Assembly (NCBI RefSeq): GCF_900217815.1
Contig: NZ_OBMT01000001.1
Span: forward strand, 558,001-622,000
Reading direction: 5' to 3'
From: Rhodobacter maris
Lineage (GTDB): Bacteria > Pseudomonadota > Alphaproteobacteria > Rhodobacterales > Rhodobacteraceae
Length of the DNA stretch: 64,000 nucleotides
Shown: one piece after another, positions 34,501 through 41,705 of the stretch
Layout: each line of letters begins with the position of its first letter
How positions within the stretch are numbered: the stretch's first letter is position 1
Made by a program: the position numbers and the translations under genes
Notes under the pieces: generated by a model
Told to the model about the DNA's origin: nothing
What the model saw: the letters and a program-made list of their open reading frames with translations, nothing else
The model's database searches: none

Positions 34501-35299
34501 CCTGGTGATGGATCTGCAGGAGGCGATCGAGGCCGATGTGTTCGAGCCGTGGTTCCTGCCCCAGATCTGCGCCCGGACCGGGGCGCTCGGCGGCATCGAG
34601 GCACAGCTGCGCTGGCGTCACCCGAAGCGCGGGCTGCTTGCCCCCCGGGTGTTCCTGCCGCTCGCGGAACAGCTTCAGATCCTGCCCGAACTCGAGCGCA
34701 TTCTCGTAGAAAAGAGCGAGGCCGTGCTGGCCGGGCTGACTGCGCGCGGGCTGTTTGTGCCAAAGATCGGCTTTGATCTCTGCACCGATCATCTGCCCCA
34801 TGCCGAATTTCTCAAGCACTGGCGCGGGCGCGATTTCGGCGCCACCCAGGTTGCGGTGCAACTGCGAGGGGCGCTCCGGCTCGACGCCGCCGCGGGGCAG
34901 ACGGGCAGCCATCTGCGCGCGCTCAAAGAATCCGGTATCGCGATCGAGATCGCCGGTTTCGGCACCGGGCCGACAGCGCTCGTCGAGCTGACGGAACTGC
35001 GCCCGGCCGCGCTGAAGATCGCGCCTGCGCTGGTCGCCCGGCTGCACGGCAACCCGGGCAGCCGGGCGCTGCTGCGCGCGGTGATCGATCTTGCCGCTGC
35101 GCTCGGCTGCACCACCATCGCGGAAGGGGTTGAGACCGAGGCCCTCGCCGAGACGTTGCGCGAACTCGGCTGCAATCTGCTGCAGGGAGCAGGTTGTGCG
35201 GCGCCGATCGACGCGGCCCAGCTTGCCGATTTCCTCGCGCAGAGGACCCCGCCCGCGGCTCTTCGGGCGGAGCCTTGCGACGATCGCCCGGCCTGTTGA
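31526..35299 (+). CDS. Multi-PAS diguanylate cyclase with degenerate EAL domain
   Basis: A 1257-residue soluble protein. A weak N-terminal PAS-like region is followed by five PAS units of about 125 residues each (from about 130 to 800). Three of these begin with the same RLNT(I/L) or RLNS pattern (DRLNTLADNAPGALFE, ERLNTIAENVPGALFE, ARLNSITDIAPVGLFE), so they arose by duplication. The GGDEF domain is intact (GGDEF at 897-901, HDGLTGLPNRR before it); the RxxD inhibition site is not present (DAED). The EAL domain has EAQ at 1025-1027, no DDFGTG acidic pair (IAGFGTG) and lost Asn and Glu metal ligands, so it is probably not a phosphodiesterase. Start at 31526 with GGAGG. Confidence 0.9.
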   Translation: MTIELVSAQLARGASLPANPLPAPAEPPAAGFAFDGDGLLIAADPALCARLGHASETLRQQPMSALLAEADRAAVQDWLASEATEATLALPATAGTLSLSANALLLVLLRLGPGLPGRGLLVEHPPVKASAAPIRGSQDPLAALIESADLGLWQWNVQTGETLLSERWAEVLGYQLSDLDPIDVERWAGLWHPEDLVRARAELARHFAGESEWYEIEARLRHKSGRWVWVRDLGRVRSWTADGRPEWMSGIHRNIDAWKRRESRLLQSQDLLERAGMLAGLGGWEVDLRSGELFWSDETCRIHGVPPGYSPTMEEAIAFYAPEAQPLIRAAVTRGIENGMPWDIELPILRPDGERVWVRAVGEAAFEDGRPVRLNGAFQNISDRKETEHQLAEAATVAQRSRDRLNTLADNAPGALFEHRESPSGAIDLPYFSARLPELMGVSREEILADGAAAAKNIHPEDAEALGRAIAQSRTQMRPLEVRYRLNHPRRGLRWMQLTSVPYHAPDGSVTWHGSVFDVTEESETVEALRIAHERLNTIAENVPGALFEYRREADGRAWFPYFTQKMPDLLGIAPEDLGADPDRTFAHVPPEDRQKIVERFTASRESLTLVEFRTRVCPDAGEQRWLHVWAAPFARPDGTITWFGKAVDISDRVAVEAQAQAAAEEVRLAHARLNSITDIAPVGLFEFRLYPDGRTEYPYASARYKELLGVGHLEFNGLGTAMVDRVVPEDRARMHALTLESARNLTPWRMRFRFLHPKRGLIWLSAASQPVRQNDGTIVWTGGLHDVTADVARETELERAYGLAERMRARNEHLALHDGLTGLPNRRYFDRRLEDRMQAARAGTLARDCALIQIDIDHFKHINDTLGHEAGDRALCRVAEVLRGCLDAEDFAARLGGDEFSVLLAPGRTRAQAETIAAQMRAALREPFHYRGTQSRISASFGIVCVPDVTGLTEELQISVDAALYRAKAAGRDRIEVVSGNLTRRLHDSRTLVMDLQEAIEADVFEPWFLPQICARTGALGGIEAQLRWRHPKRGLLAPRVFLPLAEQLQILPELERILVEKSEAVLAGLTARGLFVPKIGFDLCTDHLPHAEFLKHWRGRDFGATQVAVQLRGALRLDAAAGQTGSHLRALKESGIAIEIAGFGTGPTALVELTELRPAALKIAPALVARLHGNPGSRALLRAVIDLAAALGCTTIAEGVETEALAETLRELGCNLLQGAGCAAPIDAAQLADFLAQRTPPAALRAEPCDDRPAC

Positions 35300-35455
35300 G
35301 GCGCGCTCCGCCCGCGCCGTACACGATCACGAAGATGTGCCGTCCACAGGCGACGCTTGAGTCGCAAAATACGACGCAATCCTTGCTATCACGCGGACAA
35401 TGCGCCAGTTTCGGCGCAATTTGAGTGACCCCCGATCCGCGGAGGACAGGATTTC

Positions 35456-36070
35456 ATGCAAGAAGACGCGATTGCCCGCAGCTATCGGCGCTGGGCGCCC
35501 ATCTATGACAGGACTTTCGGCAAGATCACCCATGCCGGGCGCCATCGCGCCGCGCATGAGGTGAACACCACAGGGGGAAAGGTGCTTGAAGTGGGGGTGG
35601 GCACCGGGCTTGCCCTCGCGCTCTATCAGCCGCATGTGGAGGTGACGGGCATTGATCTCTCGCCCGAGATGCTGGCGCAGGCGAAGGCGCGCGCGGCCCG
35701 CGAGGGGCTTGAGAACGTGCAGGGGTTGCACATCATGGATGCGCGTCGGCTCGCCTTTGCCGATGCGAGCTTCGATCACGTGGTCGCGCTCCATATCATG
35801 TCCGTGGTGCCCGAGCCGGAACGGGTGATGGCCGAGATGGCGCGCGTCTGTCGGCCCGGTGGCACGGTTTTGATCACCAATCATTTCGCGCAACAAACGG
35901 GGCTCTGGGGCTATGCCGCAAAAGCCGCCGCGCCGCTCGCCGATGCGCTCGGATGGCATTCCGATTTCGAGCGCGATCAGGTGATGGCGGAGCCGCGGCT
36001 TGAACTGATTGAGGAACACCGCCTGCCGCCGCTTGGTCTGATGACCTATCTGCGGTTCCGCCGCCGTTAA
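35456..36070 (+). CDS. pmtA: Phosphatidylethanolamine N-methyltransferase
   Basis: A 204-residue SAM-dependent methyltransferase matching the Rhodobacter-type PmtA, which makes phosphatidylcholine by three methylations of phosphatidylethanolamine. The N-terminus IARSYRRWAPIYDRTFG, motif I VLEVGVGTGLAL, the acidic SAM residue in VTGIDLSPEML and the post-motif region (MARVCRPGGTVLITNHF) are all present. There are no helices; the protein associates with the inner face of the membrane. GGAGGACAGG lies upstream of the ATG. Family is certain; the specific substrate is inferred from similarity to Rhodobacter PmtA. Confidence 0.82.
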   Translation: MQEDAIARSYRRWAPIYDRTFGKITHAGRHRAAHEVNTTGGKVLEVGVGTGLALALYQPHVEVTGIDLSPEMLAQAKARAAREGLENVQGLHIMDARRLAFADASFDHVVALHIMSVVPEPERVMAEMARVCRPGGTVLITNHFAQQTGLWGYAAKAAAPLADALGWHSDFERDQVMAEPRLELIEEHRLPPLGLMTYLRFRRR

Positions 36071-36079
36071 GCCCGGTGC

Positions 36080-36100
36080 GAGGCGCGCCTGCCGCGCCTC
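36080..36100. terminator. Stem-loop between convergent pmtA and CHAP gene
   Basis: GAGGCGCG (36080-36087) pairs with CGCGCCTC (36093-36100), loop CCTGC, 10 bases after the pmtA stop and 17 before the CHAP-gene stop. It could serve both directions; no T-run. Confidence 0.45.
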
Positions 36101-36116
36101 CGACCTTCGCGCGGCC

Positions 36117-36695
36117 TCAGCCGCGCTTCTGCTCTGCGTAGATGAAGCCCGAAACCGGATAAGGCCGCCCGAGCTCTCCGGGCTCGCTCATCACCCGCAC
36201 GAGGCTCCAGTCGTTCTTTTTCGAGACATCGATGACCTTCATCCCGAAGGAGAGCTGGTTGCGGCGCCAGTTCGCATGGTCGATGCGAATCTCGCGCTCG
36301 GAGATCACTTCGGAAACCACCGCCACATGGCCGAGCGGCAGCTTGCGGGTGGCCGAGAACGCCATCACCGCGCCAACCTTGGGCGCATGGCTGCGCGCAT
36401 AGCGGCCGTCAGCCTGCGACCACCAGCTGCGGGCATTGCCGCGCAATTCGATTCCCGAAGCATTGCGCGCAAAGGGCACGCACCAGACGCGCTGGCCGTT
36501 GGCGCGCAATTCGCGCGCCACCGAAACGGCGAAGGCCTTGCGGCCCGGGTCGATCTGCGCGGCCCCGTCCTGCGGGCTGGCGAAACGCATCTGCCCTTCG
36601 GCATCCCTCCCGGCGCAGGCCGAGAGGCTGGCGGCAAGGCTCATCGCAAGCAAAAGCTTCAGGGCGCCCGCCCCGAGTGTGGAAAGCGTCGTCAT
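36117..36695 (-). CDS. CHAP-domain lipoprotein (putative peptidoglycan amidase)
   Basis: A 192-residue exported lipoprotein. The signal peptide ends in the lipobox LSAC (Cys about 27). A CHAP domain occupies about 60-165: the catalytic-type Cys is in RVWCVPFAR, the His in LGHVAVVSEV and a further polar residue in RIDHANWR. CHAP enzymes cut amide bonds in peptidoglycan. The C-terminal tail PVSGFIYAEQ is typical of secreted CHAP proteins in Rhodobacterales. The ribosome binding site is weak. It is convergent with pmtA. Confidence 0.78.
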   Translation of the reverse strand: MTTLSTLGAGALKLLLAMSLAASLSACAGRDAEGQMRFASPQDGAAQIDPGRKAFAVSVARELRANGQRVWCVPFARNASGIELRGNARSWWSQADGRYARSHAPKVGAVMAFSATRKLPLGHVAVVSEVISEREIRIDHANWRRNQLSFGMKVIDVSKKNDWSLVRVMSEPGELGRPYPVSGFIYAEQKRG

Positions 36696-36848
36696 CGTGT
36701 CCGGTTCGTTTGTTGAACTGCTGCTCGTTGTTGGGATCTCGTTTACCGAGTCGGGACGGGACCGGGAACCCCTCGAAAGCGCGCAAGCCTTTCAACCGGC
36801 GGAAACCTGCCACTCGATCCGCGTCGAACGATGGCAGAGGGAACCGGC

Positions 36849-38228
36849 TCAGACCGTGTGCAGATAAAGCGCGTAATCGACATCGGCGATCCAGCGCGCC
36901 ACCCGCGCCAGTTCCGCCGCCTTGATCGCGGTAAAGGTGCGGTGCATGTCCGCGCCCAGCGCCTCGCGCAGGAAGCGCGACGCTGTGGCCGCCTCGATCG
37001 CCTCGCGCCAGTCGCGCGGGATTTTCAGCGCGTCATCGCCCGCATAGCCGTTGCCGGTGGTCTCCGGACCCGGGTCGATGCGGTTGGCCAGCCCGTGGCG
37101 GATCCCCGCGAGCACGGTCGCCGCCACCAGATAGGGGTTGGCATCGACGCCCGAGGGGCGATGCTCGATGCGCCGCGCCTTCACCGGGCCTGCCGGGATC
37201 CGCAGCGCCACCGAACGGTTGTTCACGCCCCAGCTGGGCGAGACCGGCGCATAGCTCTGCCCCACGAAGCGGCGCCAGGAATTGCCATGCGGCGCAAACA
37301 CGAGCATCGATTCGCCCATCGTCTCGCGCAGACCGCCGAGCGCATGGCGGATCGTTTCCGTCCAGTCGCCTTCCTGCGCCTCGGCAAAGATGTTGCGGCC
37401 GCTCGAATCGCACAGGCTCACATGAAAGTGCATTCCCGAGCCCGCGTATTTCTCGATCGGCTTCGCCATGAAACAGGCCACCACGCCATGCCGGCGCGCC
37501 TGCAGCCGCACGATCCGCTTGAGCCGCACGAGGTCATCGGCGGCCTGCATCACGTCGGTACGATAATCGAGCGTCAGCTCATATTGCCCCGGGGCATATT
37601 CCGAGATCACCGTCTCGGCACGAATCCCCATCGCCTCTGCGGCGCGGTAGATGTCGGAGAAGAGCGGCTCCATCCCGTGCAGGTGATCGACCGAATAAAC
37701 CTCGGTCCAGTCGCTGCGTCGCCCGTCGAGCACCGCGGCGGCGGGGCGCACGCCCTGTGCGGTCTCGGGATCGAGAAGGAAGAATTCAAGCTCGAAAGCC
37801 CCCGCGGGGTGCAGTCCCTCGGCGGCCATCGCCTGCACCTGACGGGCAAGCGCATGACGCGGGTCGGAGGTCATTTCGGCGCCATCGAGATGATACATGC
37901 TCATCAAGACCTCGCCCCGCGCCGGGTTCGTGCCGTGCAGCGCCTTCAGCGTGCCCGGAATCGGCCAGGCGCGCAGGTCGCCATCGCCCTGATCCCAGAT
38001 CAGCCCGGTTTCATGCACATCCTCGCCCACGATGTCGAGCCCGAGGATCGAGATCGGCAGATGCCGCCCGCCCGTATAAAGGCCAATGAGCTCGTGACGG
38101 CGGATGATCTTGCCGCGGCCGATGCCGTTGGCGTCATGCAGCACGATGTCGAAGGCTTCGATCCCGGGATGGGTGGCCAGAAAGTCTTCGGCTTCCCGCA
38201 CGGAGGAGCCGGTGGGCGAAAGGGTCAT
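36849..38228 (-). CDS. Glutamine synthetase-like ligase (glutamyl-amine type)
   Basis: A 459-residue protein with the glutamine synthetase fold. The N-terminal beta-grasp (about 20-110) and the catalytic domain with FELEFFLLD (Glu ligands), YEL-type motif QYELTL, GSGMHFHVSL (catalytic His) and NRSVALRIP are present. It lacks the features of the main nitrogen-assimilation enzyme and resembles PuuA-type gamma-glutamylpolyamine synthetases, which join glutamate to an amine. It follows the class III aminotransferase by one base (TGACATG), so the two form an operon, probably for use of an amine or polyamine as nitrogen source. The substrate is inferred. Confidence 0.8.
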   Translation of the reverse strand: MTLSPTGSSVREAEDFLATHPGIEAFDIVLHDANGIGRGKIIRRHELIGLYTGGRHLPISILGLDIVGEDVHETGLIWDQGDGDLRAWPIPGTLKALHGTNPARGEVLMSMYHLDGAEMTSDPRHALARQVQAMAAEGLHPAGAFELEFFLLDPETAQGVRPAAAVLDGRRSDWTEVYSVDHLHGMEPLFSDIYRAAEAMGIRAETVISEYAPGQYELTLDYRTDVMQAADDLVRLKRIVRLQARRHGVVACFMAKPIEKYAGSGMHFHVSLCDSSGRNIFAEAQEGDWTETIRHALGGLRETMGESMLVFAPHGNSWRRFVGQSYAPVSPSWGVNNRSVALRIPAGPVKARRIEHRPSGVDANPYLVAATVLAGIRHGLANRIDPGPETTGNGYAGDDALKIPRDWREAIEAATASRFLREALGADMHRTFTAIKAAELARVARWIADVDYALYLHTV

Positions 38229-38229
38229 G

Positions 38230-39597
38230 TCAGGTCTCGATCAGTTGGGCCGTCACCGCATCGAAGGCGGCGATCAAATGGTCGATCTGCCGCCGTGTCG
38301 TGGCGGGCGAGATCAGCATCATGTTGTGGAAAGGGGCAATCAGGCAGCCGCGGTTGAGAAGACCCAGATGCAGCGCCGCCTCCAGCGCGGGGGCATGGGC
38401 GGCGGCGGCCTCGGCACCGTTCCGAAGCGGGCCCGACGCGCAGATGAATTCGACCCGCGCGCCCACCCGCACCACATGCCAGGCCAGCCCGCGGCGGGCG
38501 ATAACGCGCCCGAGCCCGGCTTCAAGCCGGGCAGCGCCCGCCTCCATGCGCGCATAGGCCTCGGGCGTCATCACCTCGGCCAGCGTGGCAACAAGGGCCG
38601 CGAATTGCAGCGGATTGGCTGAAAGCGTCGTGCCCATGCCGCTGTGGCCCGAAGGGCGGGCGGCATCATAGGCGGCAAAGCGCGCGGCGATCTCGGGCGA
38701 GAGCCCCCAGACCGCGGTGGCCACGCCCCCGGCCACGCATTTGCCCACCACGAAGATATCGGGTTTGAGACCTGCACCGGCCGTGTAGCCGCCGAGCCCC
38801 GAGGAGATCGTATGAGTTTCGTCGAGGATCAGCACCACACCATAGCGCGAAGCCAGCGCCCGCAACCCGGCATGAAAGCCCGGCTCGGGCAGCACCATGC
38901 ATGAATTGGTCATCACCGGCTCGGTCAGGATCGCGGCGACCTCGCCCCCCGCGAGCGCCGCCTCCACGGCCGTCAGATCGTTGAAGGGCACTGCCTCGGC
39001 CACGAGCCGCAGATCTTCCACCTGCCCCACGAGCCCCGGACGCGCCGCAGTCTGCCCCGCCACGAGGCAGACCATCGTATCGTCGAGCGTGCCGTGATAG
39101 CAGCCGTCGAAAACCAGCACCTTGGGCCGCCCCGTCACCGCCCGCGCGACGCGGAGCGCAAACCGGTTTGCATCGGTCGCGGTGGTGGCGATCTGCCAGA
39201 GCCTTTCGCCGAAGCGTTCGTTCAACAGCCGCCCCGCCTCCTGCGCCGCCGCGCCCGGCAGCATGTAGGTCAGCCCGCGGCCCGCCTGAGCGCGGATCGC
39301 GCGCGCGACCGGTGCGGGGGAATGGCCGAACATCGAGCCGGTATCGCCCAGGCAGAAATCGGCGATGCGGTGGCCATCGAGATCCTCGATCACCGCGCCG
39401 CGCGCCTGTGTCACCACCATCGGGAAGGGCTGCGGCCAGTCGCGCATCCAGTGCATCGGCACACCGCCGAGCCAGGGCGCCGCGCCCGCCTCAAATGCGG
39501 CACGGCTCAGCGGACGCGCCTGCGCGTAGATCCCGGCCTCGTGCGCCGCAAAAGCGGCGATCCGCGCCCGTTTCACTCCACCGATCCGCTCGCCCAT
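38230..39597 (-). CDS. Class III aminotransferase (PLP)
   Basis: A 455-residue pyridoxal-phosphate aminotransferase. The family motifs are present: TTATDANRFALRVARAVTGR, the GCYHGT motif, the LILDETHT motif (Asp for the PLP pyridine nitrogen) and the PLP Lys in VVGKCVAGG. The usual glycine/serine/threonine-rich TGSEA phosphate-binding loop reads TTATDAN, a variant. The ATG at 39597 has AAGGAG; the longer frame is less likely. It is the first gene of a two-gene operon with the glutamine synthetase-like ligase, so an amine or omega-amino acid is a probable substrate. Confidence 0.82.
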   Translation of the reverse strand: MGERIGGVKRARIAAFAAHEAGIYAQARPLSRAAFEAGAAPWLGGVPMHWMRDWPQPFPMVVTQARGAVIEDLDGHRIADFCLGDTGSMFGHSPAPVARAIRAQAGRGLTYMLPGAAAQEAGRLLNERFGERLWQIATTATDANRFALRVARAVTGRPKVLVFDGCYHGTLDDTMVCLVAGQTAARPGLVGQVEDLRLVAEAVPFNDLTAVEAALAGGEVAAILTEPVMTNSCMVLPEPGFHAGLRALASRYGVVLILDETHTISSGLGGYTAGAGLKPDIFVVGKCVAGGVATAVWGLSPEIAARFAAYDAARPSGHSGMGTTLSANPLQFAALVATLAEVMTPEAYARMEAGAARLEAGLGRVIARRGLAWHVVRVGARVEFICASGPLRNGAEAAAAHAPALEAALHLGLLNRGCLIAPFHNMMLISPATTRRQIDHLIAAFDAVTAQLIET

Positions 39598-39691
39598 CCG
39601 CCGCTCCTTCGATCGCGCCAGATCATCATGCCGCCGCGACGAAGGCAACGGGGTGCCGTTTGCCAATTCGGCAAGCGTTATCGCAAAAGGA

Positions 39692-39733
39692 AAAGCCCGG
39701 GCCGCATCTGCGCGCCCTGGGCCGGGAGCTTTG
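39692..39733 (-). terminator. Probable intrinsic terminator of nhaD
   Basis: In the nhaD transcript AAAGC-T-CCCGGCC pairs with GGCCCGG-GCTTT, with a bulged T and one C-C mismatch, and is followed by TTCCTTTTGCG. It lies 10 bases after the nhaD stop. Confidence 0.55.
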
Positions 39734-39742
39734 TCGCAAGGG

Positions 39743-41068
39743 TCAGTGGGCGCGTGCCATGACCTCGAAGTGATGCGCGTTGATCATCAGATGCACGCCG
39801 ATCGAGGCGAAATAGCCCAGCGCGATCGCCCAGGTCCATTTCAGGTGCCCCGAGAAGGTGTAGAGCCCGCGCGCCTGCCCCATCAGCGCCACGCCCGCCG
39901 CCGAACCGATCGACAGCAGCGAGCCGCCGACGCCGCAGGTGAGCGTGATCGTCAGCCAGTCGCCGTGGCTCATGTCGGGATCCATCGTGAGCACAGCGAA
40001 CATCAGCGGGATGTTGTCGACCACCGCCGACAGCGCGCCGAGAATGGTATTGGCCGGGGTCGGGCCGAGGCCCTCGTAAAGCGCTGTCGAGAGCATGTCG
40101 AGATAGCCCAGAACGCCCAGACCGCCGACCGCGAAGATGATACCGAAGAAGAACAGCAGCGTGTCCCATTCCACCCGCTCGAACTGCTTGAAACTGTCGA
40201 GCACGAGTTCGGAATCGTTGTTGCGCTTGCCGCGGCGGGTCAGGAAATAGGAATAGATCTGCATGTAGCCCAGACCCATCATCATCCCCATCGCCGGCGG
40301 CAGGTGCAGGAAGTTCTTGAAGCTGATCGCGGTGACGATGGTCGCGGCAAAGAGCCAGACCACGACCGCGCCGCCCGGCTTCATGCGGGCATTGTCGGTG
40401 GCGGGGGGCGGCACATCGCCCGGCACGGCGAAAGACATGATCAGCGCCGGCACGATCCAGTTCGTCAGTGACGGCAGCAGCAGAACGAAGAACTCGAAGA
40501 AATCGATCACACCCTTTTGCCAGACCATCAGCGTGGTGATGTCGCCAAACGGGGTGAAGGCGCCGCCGGCATTGGCCGCGACGACGATGTTGACGCAGCC
40601 CGCGGTGACGAATTTGAGCGAGGTCCGCCCCACAGCCACCACCACGGCCCCCATCACGAGTGCGGTGGTCAGGTTGTCGAGAACGCCCGACAGGAAGAAG
40701 GCGAGCACCCCGGTCAGCCAGAACAGCTTGCGATAGCTCAGCCCCATGCCAACGAGTTTGGCGCGCAACGCATCAAAGACGCGGCGCTCCTCCATCGTGT
40801 TGACATAAGTGATCGCCACCAGCAGGAACAAAAACAGCTCGCCATATTCCTCAACGATATGGGTGGCATGCTCATGCGCCGCATCCGACATGCCGTTCAT
40901 CGCATAGGCGATGCCGATCAGCGTCCAGATCAGCCCCGCCGCCAGCATCACCGGCTTGGATTTCCGCATATGGGTCGATTCTTCAAAAATCACCAGCACA
41001 TAGGCGCCAAGAAAAATCAGGACTGACACGAAGCCGAAGACGCTCCCGGTCAGGTTGAGTTCATGCAT
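39743..41068 (-). CDS. nhaD: Sodium/proton antiporter NhaD
   Basis: A 441-residue inner membrane antiporter of the NhaD family (ion transporter superfamily), moving Na+ (or Li+) out against H+. About twelve helices are visible. Conserved functional stretches are FFLSGVLDNLTTALV (Asp-Asn in helix), GGAFTPFGDITTLMVW and ALSAVVDNIPLMFAV (second Asp-Asn), which are the ion-site segments of the family, and GVGGSLLSIGSAAGVALMG. The ATG at 41068 has GGAGAG; the longer open frame adds 21 residues from the leader. A structured 290-base leader precedes it. Confidence 0.9.
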   Translation of the reverse strand: MHELNLTGSVFGFVSVLIFLGAYVLVIFEESTHMRKSKPVMLAAGLIWTLIGIAYAMNGMSDAAHEHATHIVEEYGELFLFLLVAITYVNTMEERRVFDALRAKLVGMGLSYRKLFWLTGVLAFFLSGVLDNLTTALVMGAVVVAVGRTSLKFVTAGCVNIVVAANAGGAFTPFGDITTLMVWQKGVIDFFEFFVLLLPSLTNWIVPALIMSFAVPGDVPPPATDNARMKPGGAVVVWLFAATIVTAISFKNFLHLPPAMGMMMGLGYMQIYSYFLTRRGKRNNDSELVLDSFKQFERVEWDTLLFFFGIIFAVGGLGVLGYLDMLSTALYEGLGPTPANTILGALSAVVDNIPLMFAVLTMDPDMSHGDWLTITLTCGVGGSLLSIGSAAGVALMGQARGLYTFSGHLKWTWAIALGYFASIGVHLMINAHHFEVMARAH

Positions 41069-41359
41069 CTGTCGCTCTCCAAACTGCTCCGTCCGCCGCA
41101 AGCCGTCCCCGAAGGTCGCCCCGGCGATCACGCAGCCGCGGGCCTTTCCGCGGCCGGGCCGATGCCCCGTTTAGCCGCTCGCTCCCTTTCGGAGCAACCA
41201 CAATCGACCCGGGAGGGGCGCACCGGAGGATGTCCTGCCCGTTTTCGCGCCAGCCCGGCTGCAAGTCCCGTTCCAAGCGGCAGCGGGGCCCGCCGCGCAG
41301 GCGGTTCGGGGCCGGATCCCGCCGCGCGGGGGCAATGCGGTGCCGGCTCGGGGTATCGC
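41069..41359 (-). promoter_or_regulatory. Structured leader of nhaD
   Basis: 291 bases without a gene. In the transcript several stems can form: GCTCC-GAAAG-GGAGC, then GCGGC...GCCGC, and GCCGCGG (41154-41148) with CCGCGGC (41141-41135) around AAAGGC. The density of compensating GC-rich stems in front of a Na+/H+ antiporter suggests an RNA control element. I could not match it to a known riboswitch consensus from memory. Confidence 0.35.
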
Positions 41360-41695
41360 TCAAGAGGAGCGGCTCGCCTGCATCCGCTCGATATAGGCCC
41401 GAAGTTCCTCGGCCTCGTGGCGGGCATCGCGCAGCCCGTCCATCGCCGCACGCAGCTCCGCCTCGCTCTGGTTGAGCTGGTTCACCAGTTCAGCTTCCCG
41501 GCCATTAGCATAGGCAATCGCCTGATCGCGCAGTTCTTCCGCTTCATGCAGCGCCTGCGCCATCTGCTCAAGCTCGCCCATATCGGCCGCGCTCACCCGG
41601 GTCAGCCGGTGAATGAGCCAGGATGCGAACCAGCCCAGACAGAAAGCGAGAAACAGGATGATCGCCGTGGCGATGACGAATTCGGTTCTGTTCAT
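41360..41695 (-). CDS. Small membrane-anchored coiled-coil protein
   Basis: A 111-residue protein: one helix at about 7-30 (FVIATAIILFLAFCLGWFASWLI) cited by its core AIILFLAFCLGW, then a basic turn (IHRLTR) and a long charged coiled coil to the end, rich in Glu, Ala, Leu and Arg. It has a GAGGAG ribosome binding site and starts 10 bases after the OmpA-domain gene, so the two are co-transcribed. I do not recognise a family with a known function; an envelope scaffold role is possible. Confidence 0.7.
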   Translation of the reverse strand: MNRTEFVIATAIILFLAFCLGWFASWLIHRLTRVSAADMGELEQMAQALHEAEELRDQAIAYANGREAELVNQLNQSEAELRAAMDGLRDARHEAEELRAYIERMQASRSS

Positions 41696-41705
41696 GCCGG
41701 TCTCC

